Source: Streptomyces sp. RKAG293 | Lineage (GTDB): Bacteria > Actinomycetota > Actinomycetes > Streptomycetales > Streptomycetaceae | Reading direction: 5' to 3' | Assembly (NCBI RefSeq): GCF_023701745.1 | Contig: NZ_JAJOZB010000001.1 | Span: forward strand, 7,549,001 to 7,613,000 | DNA: 64,000 bases | Shown here: positions 60,137 through 64,000 of the stretch, piece by piece | Layout of the letters: every line of letters begins with the position of its first letter | Numbering within the stretch: the stretch's first letter is position 1 | Position numbers and translations under genes: made by a program | Notes under the pieces: generated by a model | Seen by the model: only the letters and a program-made list of their open reading frames with translations | What the model was told of the DNA's origin: nothing | Databases searched by the model: none

Positions 60137-60510
60137 GTGGGCTGTGAAACCGATGGAGTGGTCACCGGCTGGGGACTGGTCGACGGGCGTACCGTTCGCG
60201 TTCCATCGGCTCCGACCTCTCCTATGCCTGGCCCGCGAACGAAATCGCGGTCATGGGGGCGGAGGGCGCAGCGAATGTCGTGTTCCGGCGCCGCATCGCC
60301 GCCGCCGACGATCCGGCGGAGATGCGCGGGCGACTGGTCAAGGAATACAAGGCCGAACTGATGCACCCTTACCACGCGGCGGAACGCGGCCTGGTCGACG
60401 ATGTGATCGATCCCGCCGAAACCCGCACCGTGCTCATCCGCTCACTCGCCATGCTGAACCGGAAACACGCCACCTTGCCCACCCGCAAACACGGAAACCC
60501 CCCGCTGTGA
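60137..60510 (+). pseudogene. Acyl-CoA carboxylase beta subunit, internally deleted
   Basis: Two pieces of a carboxyltransferase beta subunit (PccB/AccD type, normally about 530 residues) are joined. The left piece (about 60137-60202) reads DGVVTGWGLVDGRTVRV from the N-terminal part. The right piece (about 60203-60510) reads SDLSYAWPANEIAVMGAEGA, RGRLVKEYKAELMHPY and ERGLVDDVIDP from the C-terminal end. They lie in different frames, and about 300 residues of the catalytic core are missing. The stop overlaps the epsilon-subunit start (GTGA), the intact operon junction. The gene cannot make an active carboxylase. Confidence 0.8.
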
Positions 60511-60740
60511 CGCCGGCCATGGCGCCCCCCTTCGACGGTCCGCTGGGCCCTGCCCTGCTGAGGGTCATCAAGGGGCAGCCCACCAGCGAGGAGATCGCCG
60601 CGGTCGCCGCAGTCCTGGCCGCCCTGTCGGTCCGTGCCCCCACCGCCCCAGCCACCCCACACGCCCACGTCGCCGCAGCCCGCTGGGCACGTGCCGACGC
60701 GACACGTTTCCCACCGGGCTCCTGGATGTCCGGACGATAG
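60507..60740 (+). CDS. Acyl-CoA carboxylase epsilon subunit
   Basis: A 77-residue actinobacterial epsilon subunit. The first helix LLRVIKGQPTSEEIAAVAAV is the family signature; a Pro/Ala-rich linker follows, and the C-terminus ends WARADATRFPPGSWMSGR. Epsilon stabilises the alpha-beta acyl-CoA carboxylase complex that supplies malonyl- or methylmalonyl-CoA. Its GTG start overlaps the stop of the deleted beta gene, so it may now be an orphan or serve a beta subunit encoded elsewhere. Confidence 0.82.
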   Translation: MTPAMAPPFDGPLGPALLRVIKGQPTSEEIAAVAAVLAALSVRAPTAPATPHAHVAAARWARADATRFPPGSWMSGR

Positions 60741-60802
60741 AACCATCCCGGACGGCAGAACCGTCCCGGCGTTAGACACTGGCGACCCGGGCCCGCGTGT
60801 GG

Positions 60803-61966
60803 TCAGGCGGCGGGTTTGCCGGGCTGGTCGTGCGTTGAGCAGTGGATGCCGCCGCCACCTGAGGCGATCGTGTCGATCGCGACGGGTACGACCTCCCGTT
60901 TGGGGAACTGTTCCCGCAGGATTCCGCGGGCCCGGTCGTCAGCCTTGGCGTCTCCGAACCTGGGCATGAAGACGGCGTCGTTGGCGATGTAGAAGTTGGC
61001 GTAGGTCGACACGAAGTCGTCGCCCTGGCCCGTGATCCTGTTCAGGTCGGGCTGCGGCAGGTCGATGATCTCGAGGCGACGGCCGCGGGCGTCGGTGGCC
61101 TGGGACAGGACGGACTTCGCCTGGTCCGCCGAGCGCGACCAGGAGTCGGGCGGGGTGTCGGGGTGCGCACGGTCCAGCAGGACGACACCGGGGGCGGTGA
61201 ACCGTACGAGGCTGTCCACGTGGGCGTCGGTGATGTCCTGACCGCGCACGCCGGCCAGCCACAGCACCTTCTCGACGCCCAGGGTCTGCTTGAGCTCCGC
61301 CTCGATGGTGTCCCGGCTCTTGCCGGGGTTGCGGTTGGCGTTGACGATCGAGCTCTCGGTGATCAGCAGGGTGCCTTCGCCGTCGGACTCGAAGGATCCG
61401 CCCTCGGCGACGAGGGGGGCCTGGACGCGGGGGATCCCGTACTTCTGGAGCAGGATGCGGCCGACCTGGGCGTCGTTCTTGTGTTCCTGCTTGTTGCCCC
61501 AGCCGCTGAAGTTGAAGTCGACGCCGACGACCTTGGTGCCCTCCTCGATGAAGACGGGAACGGTGTCGCGGGCCCAGAGGTCGTCGACCGCGAGCGGGAT
61601 CACCTCGACCTGGGAGCCGCAGGCCCGCTGGGCCGCGTCCACCTGATCGGGCCGGGCCATCATGACGACCGCCTCGTACTGTCCGACGGCCCGGGCGATC
61701 CGGGCGATGTCCTCGCGCACGTAACGCAGGTCTTCCTTCCAGACCGAACTCAGCGCGGGCCAGGCCATGAAGGTGCGCGTGTGGCTCTCCCACTCGGCGC
61801 CGAGGCGGCGCTTGCCGCCCGGCGTGGCGGACGGGGAGGGCTCTGCGGTGGCGTCGGCCCCGCTTCCGGTCCCGGAGGGTCCGCAGGCCGAGGAGGTCGC
61901 GACGATGGCGCCGATGCCGGCGAGGGTGCGAAGGACGGTCCGACGGGTGGGGGGCGGGAAGGACAC
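60803..61966 (-). CDS. Tat-exported agmatine-deiminase-like lipoprotein
   Basis: A 387-residue exported guanidine-modifying enzyme. The twin-arginine signal (TRRTVLRTLAGIG) ends in a lipobox-like SSAC. The catalytic domain opens AEWESHTRTFMAWP, has DLWARDTVPVF and VAEGGSFESDGEGTLL, and ends with the cysteine nucleophile in GGGGIHCSTHDQP, all typical of agmatine deiminase (PPADIF family), which hydrolyses agmatine to N-carbamoylputrescine. Export is unusual for a polyamine enzyme, which is normally cytoplasmic. GTG 61966 has GGAG 5 bases upstream. A TetR operator lies upstream at 62134. Confidence 0.87.
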   Translation of the reverse strand: MSFPPPTRRTVLRTLAGIGAIVATSSACGPSGTGSGADATAEPSPSATPGGKRRLGAEWESHTRTFMAWPALSSVWKEDLRYVREDIARIARAVGQYEAVVMMARPDQVDAAQRACGSQVEVIPLAVDDLWARDTVPVFIEEGTKVVGVDFNFSGWGNKQEHKNDAQVGRILLQKYGIPRVQAPLVAEGGSFESDGEGTLLITESSIVNANRNPGKSRDTIEAELKQTLGVEKVLWLAGVRGQDITDAHVDSLVRFTAPGVVLLDRAHPDTPPDSWSRSADQAKSVLSQATDARGRRLEIIDLPQPDLNRITGQGDDFVSTYANFYIANDAVFMPRFGDAKADDRARGILREQFPKREVVPVAIDTIASGGGGIHCSTHDQPGKPAA

Positions 61967-62133
61967 GGGAACTCCGATCGGGGGCTGGCGGAAGGGGGCA
62001 TCCGGCCAGGACAGGCGCGACAGAGAGCCGGCGTAGGTCGACATCGGGCCCTACGGACAAGAGTGCGCGCTCTGCGCCGTCAACGGCCGCTCCGCACGGA
62101 GAGTGATGCGGCCGCGTGTCGCCAACTGTGGCA

Positions 62134-62153
62134 CTGACTGGAATTTCAGTCAA
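62134..62153. promoter_or_regulatory. TetR operator copy 1 (upstream of the deiminase gene)
   Basis: The sequence CTGACTGGA-AT-TTCAGTCAA matches the perfect site at 63705 in 18 of 20 positions. It overlaps the stop codon of the leftward tetR gene and lies 168 bases upstream of the deiminase start. Confidence 0.7.
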
Positions 62154-62767
62154 TTGACTGCGGAAAGGGAACCCAGGCGCCCGATTTCCACTCCGATCGC
62201 CCCGCGCAGCAGGCTGCGGGCGTGTTCGAGGGGGATCAGGCCGCTGAGCCAGCGGACGCTCAGTCCCTCCAGCAGGGCGGTCAGCCGCTCCGCCGCGGCC
62301 GTGACGGCGCGGGGCGCCGCGGCCGGGCAGAGTGCGGCGAGGTGGCCCGCGACCTCCGCCACCCAGGCCGCGCCCGCCGCGGCGAGATCGTCGCGCAACT
62401 CCGGATCGAAGACCGCGTGGGCCCGCAGCTCGCCCCAGGCCGTACTGTTCTCGCGGACCTCGGGCAGCTCCTGGAACTCCAACAGGAGTGTCTGCTCCAG
62501 GAGTTGCCGCGGGTCGGACGGCGGGGAGGGAGCCTGGACGCCGCCCGTCGCGCTGGAGGCGGTGTATGCCGTGTAGCGGTCCGCACGGTCCCCGATGAAG
62601 GCCAGGGCGTGACGCAGGATGCCGGGCCGGTCCTTGAAGTGGTAGTAGATCAGGGCGGTGGACACGCCGGCCTCGGCCGCCAGATCCGCCACCCGCAGCC
62701 CCCGGACACCCTGCCGTGCGATGACGCGCGCGGCTCCCGTGAGGATTGCCTGTCTGCGGTCGGTCAC
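62150..62767 (-). CDS. TetR-family regulator 1
   Basis: A 205-residue repressor. The N-terminal helix-turn-helix reads VADLAAEAGVSTALIYYHFK, and an acidic, helical ligand domain follows (LLEQTLLLEFQELPEVRENS, GELRAHAVFDPELRDDLAA). It is a close paralog of the rightward regulator, with whole blocks such as STALIYYHFKDR shared. The two genes are divergent across an operator at 62808. It is likely to repress the deiminase gene and its paralog. The effector is unknown. Confidence 0.9.
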   Translation of the reverse strand: MTDRRQAILTGAARVIARQGVRGLRVADLAAEAGVSTALIYYHFKDRPGILRHALAFIGDRADRYTAYTASSATGGVQAPSPPSDPRQLLEQTLLLEFQELPEVRENSTAWGELRAHAVFDPELRDDLAAAGAAWVAEVAGHLAALCPAAAPRAVTAAAERLTALLEGLSVRWLSGLIPLEHARSLLRGAIGVEIGRLGSLSAVN

Positions 62768-62807
62768 TCTGTGATCCCTCCTGGTCGTGGCAATACCGAC
62801 CCAAGGG

Positions 62808-62827
62808 TTGACTGAATTTTCAGTTAA
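62808..62827. promoter_or_regulatory. TetR operator copy 2 (between the divergent tetR genes)
   Basis: TTGACTGAA-TT-TTCAGTTAA has nine-base arms with one mismatch. It sits 41 bases upstream of the leftward gene and 47 bases upstream of the rightward ATG at 62874. Confidence 0.8.
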
Positions 62828-62873
62828 CGCAAGAATGCCGTCTCGTTCCGCTCCATCCCCTTAGGGAGACCGC

Positions 62874-63608
62874 ATGGAAGCGCACCTGTCCGCCGTGCCG
62901 CCGACGCGACCGCGAACGAGCCCGCAGGAAGCCCCGCCCGCCGCGGATGCGGCACCCGCACCGGACCGCACGCCCGGTGACGGACCGTGTACGGGTGCCC
63001 GGGAAGGCCCCGGTAAAGTGCGGGTCATGGCCTCTCGCAGCACTCAGATCCTCGAAGCGGCCGCCCGGGTGATCGCCCGGCGCGGTGTCCGCGGGCTCCG
63101 CGTGGAGGAACTCGCGGCAGAGGCCGGCATCTCCACCGCTCTGATCTATTACCACTTCAAGGACCGTACGGGGGTCCTGCGCGCGACGCTCGAGTTCATC
63201 AACGACCGCGCCGAGCGCTACACCACCGACCGCGCCCCGGAAGACCCGCCGCTCACCCCTCGGGAGGAGCTGGAGCAGACCCTGCTGCTGGAGCTCCAGG
63301 ACACCGCGGAGGTGCGGGAGAACAGCTCGGCCTGGGGTGAACTGCGGGCGAGCGCCGTCTTCGACGAGGTCCTGCGCGAAGATCTCGCCAGGGCCACCCT
63401 GGTGTGGGTCCAGGAGGTCGCCGCGATGCTGGGCCAGGTGCAGCCGATGGCGCCGGCCTCGTCGCTGGCGGCCGCCGCCGAACGGATCACCGCGCTCCTT
63501 GAGGGGCTCAGCATGCGCTGGCTCAGCGGCGGCACCCCGATCGGTCACGCGCAGGAACTCATGCGTGGCGCGATCGACGCCGAACTGGCCGGGCTCCGGC
63601 AGAACTGA
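62874..63608 (+). CDS. TetR-family regulator 2, with N-terminal extension
   Basis: A 244-residue repressor if started at ATG 62874, where AGGGAG lies 5 bases upstream. The first 51 residues are Pro/Ala-rich and disordered. Starting instead at ATG 63027 would give 193 residues aligned with the paralog, but without a ribosome site. The helix-turn-helix is VEELAAEAGISTALIYYHFK, and the ligand domain (LEQTLLLELQDTAEVRENSS, GELRASAVFDEVLREDLAR) matches regulator 1. It may cross-regulate the deiminase gene, its paralog and the gene starting at 63963. Confidence 0.9.
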   Translation: MEAHLSAVPPTRPRTSPQEAPPAADAAPAPDRTPGDGPCTGAREGPGKVRVMASRSTQILEAAARVIARRGVRGLRVEELAAEAGISTALIYYHFKDRTGVLRATLEFINDRAERYTTDRAPEDPPLTPREELEQTLLLELQDTAEVRENSSAWGELRASAVFDEVLREDLARATLVWVQEVAAMLGQVQPMAPASSLAAAAERITALLEGLSMRWLSGGTPIGHAQELMRGAIDAELAGLRQN

Positions 63609-63704
63609 CGCGGGTCCCCGCAGGTCCGCGTAGCTCGTCGTAGGTCCCAGCAATACGTTCCGCCCCTGTCCTTTCGTGGGACGGGACGTTACGCCGCCTA
63701 TCTA

Positions 63705-63724
63705 TTGACTGAACTTTCAGTCAA
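63705..63724. promoter_or_regulatory. TetR operator copy 3 (upstream of the gene at 63963)
   Basis: TTGACTGAA-CT-TTCAGTCAA is a perfect dyad, the best of the three copies. It lies 239 bases upstream of the partial gene at the window edge. Confidence 0.8.
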
Positions 63725-63962
63725 TGCCAGAGTGAGAATCGAGCCACCGACGGCCCGACAAGGCCCCACCTCGGTCGGCTCGCTCTCCCCGCGGGCCCCG
63801 GACTACCTCTGGGCCGCACCCCGGCTCTTGCCCGTCACCGCGTCGCCGAGGTCCCCTCCGTGCCCCCCGTTCCCGCTCCGTGCACGCGTGCCCCCTGCAC
63901 CTGTGCATCCGGACGGCGGGCCCGGCCCACCTCGTCCGCTCGTCCGCCTTCCGGAGGAAGTC

Positions 63963-64000
63963 ATGATCATGAAGGTTTCGACCGGCCCGGGCGCCCGCCC
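63963..64000 (+). CDS. Start of an unknown gene (cut by window end)
   Basis: The ATG at 63963 follows GGAGGAAG by 2 bases (a second ATG at 63969 has better spacing). Only about 12 residues are visible (MIMKVSTGPGAR), too few to identify. The TetR operator at 63705 is the nearest regulatory signal. Confidence 0.6.
   Translation, partial: MIMKVSTGPGAR

Noticed and set aside
60745-60772. Terminator between the epsilon and deiminase genes
   Set aside because: The arms pair only with a bulge and are short, so the evidence is too weak.

Overview
The window is high-GC actinobacterial DNA and almost certainly comes from a Streptomyces-type chromosome. Codon third positions are strongly G/C-biased, GTG starts and ATGA/GTGA stop-start overlaps are common, and secreted or lipoprotein genes are abundant. 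Regulators of typical actinomycete families are present (SigE-type sigma factor, HxlR, MocR, SoxR-ferredoxin, TetR), along with a class F sortase and an acyl-CoA carboxylase epsilon subunit. A few genes carry the rare TTA codon that Streptomyces uses for developmental (bldA) control. No rRNA, tRNA or CRISPR array was seen.

Left part (1-16 kb) is a mosaic of small accessory units. It holds a MarR gene with two palindromes, an NTF2-like gene, an alpha/beta hydrolase, a decayed IS5-like transposase, a FAD aromatic hydroxylase, a secreted M4 metalloprotease and a frameshifted S66 LD-carboxypeptidase. These are followed by a cupin/HxlR divergent pair, two small secreted proteins, a MITE-like element, an AraC regulator, and a single reading frame that fuses a cytochrome P450 to a class I terpene synthase. 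A CHRD-domain surface protein and a class F sortase follow as a translationally coupled pair.

The 16-25 kb block looks like an envelope, metal and redox locus: a DUF4331 protein, a TPR protein, a NicO-type metal exporter with a His-rich loop, a lipoprotein, a four-helix membrane protein, a type-1 copper cupredoxin and two coupled ferritin-like proteins. Then come a GATase1-AraC regulator broken by a frameshift, an SGNH hydrolase/DinB pair divergent from a MocR regulator, and a ThiF-like/GNAT pair.

The centre (31.7-53.3 kb) holds the most notable system. A 13-gene, 15.4-kb minus-strand operon (49857 down to 34479) encodes a contractile, phage-tail-like injection machine. It has a sheath, a tube, baseplate gp25- and gpJ-like proteins, a VgrG-like spike, large baseplate proteins and a small candidate tip. 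Embedded in it are a 1078-aa protein with a Lys/Pro-rich linker and hydrophobic segments, and a 481-aa protein whose C-terminus looks like a restriction-endonuclease-fold toxin. I see no AAA+ ATPase of the kind expected in extracellular contractile injection systems, no tape-measure protein, and no capsid, replication or lysis genes. Flanking genes encode a 14-repeat YVTN propeller, a fibre-like protein, a WD40 remnant and a signal-less protein with a lectin-like beta-propeller that contains a TTA codon. These are plausible fibre or cargo partners.

The right part (53.7-64 kb) holds a PIG-L deacetylase, a PQQ-like propeller, a YbaK-type deacylase, SoxR with a perfect SoxR box divergent from a 7Fe ferredoxin, a lipoprotein, and a SigE-type sigma factor coupled to a membrane protein. 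Next are an internally deleted acyl-CoA carboxylase beta gene with its intact epsilon subunit, and a Tat-exported agmatine-deiminase-like lipoprotein. Two paralogous divergent TetR genes surround three copies of the same 20-bp operator. Three genes in the window (S66 peptidase, GATase1-AraC, DUF4240) are each broken by one missing base, which points to residual sequencing errors or very recent decay.
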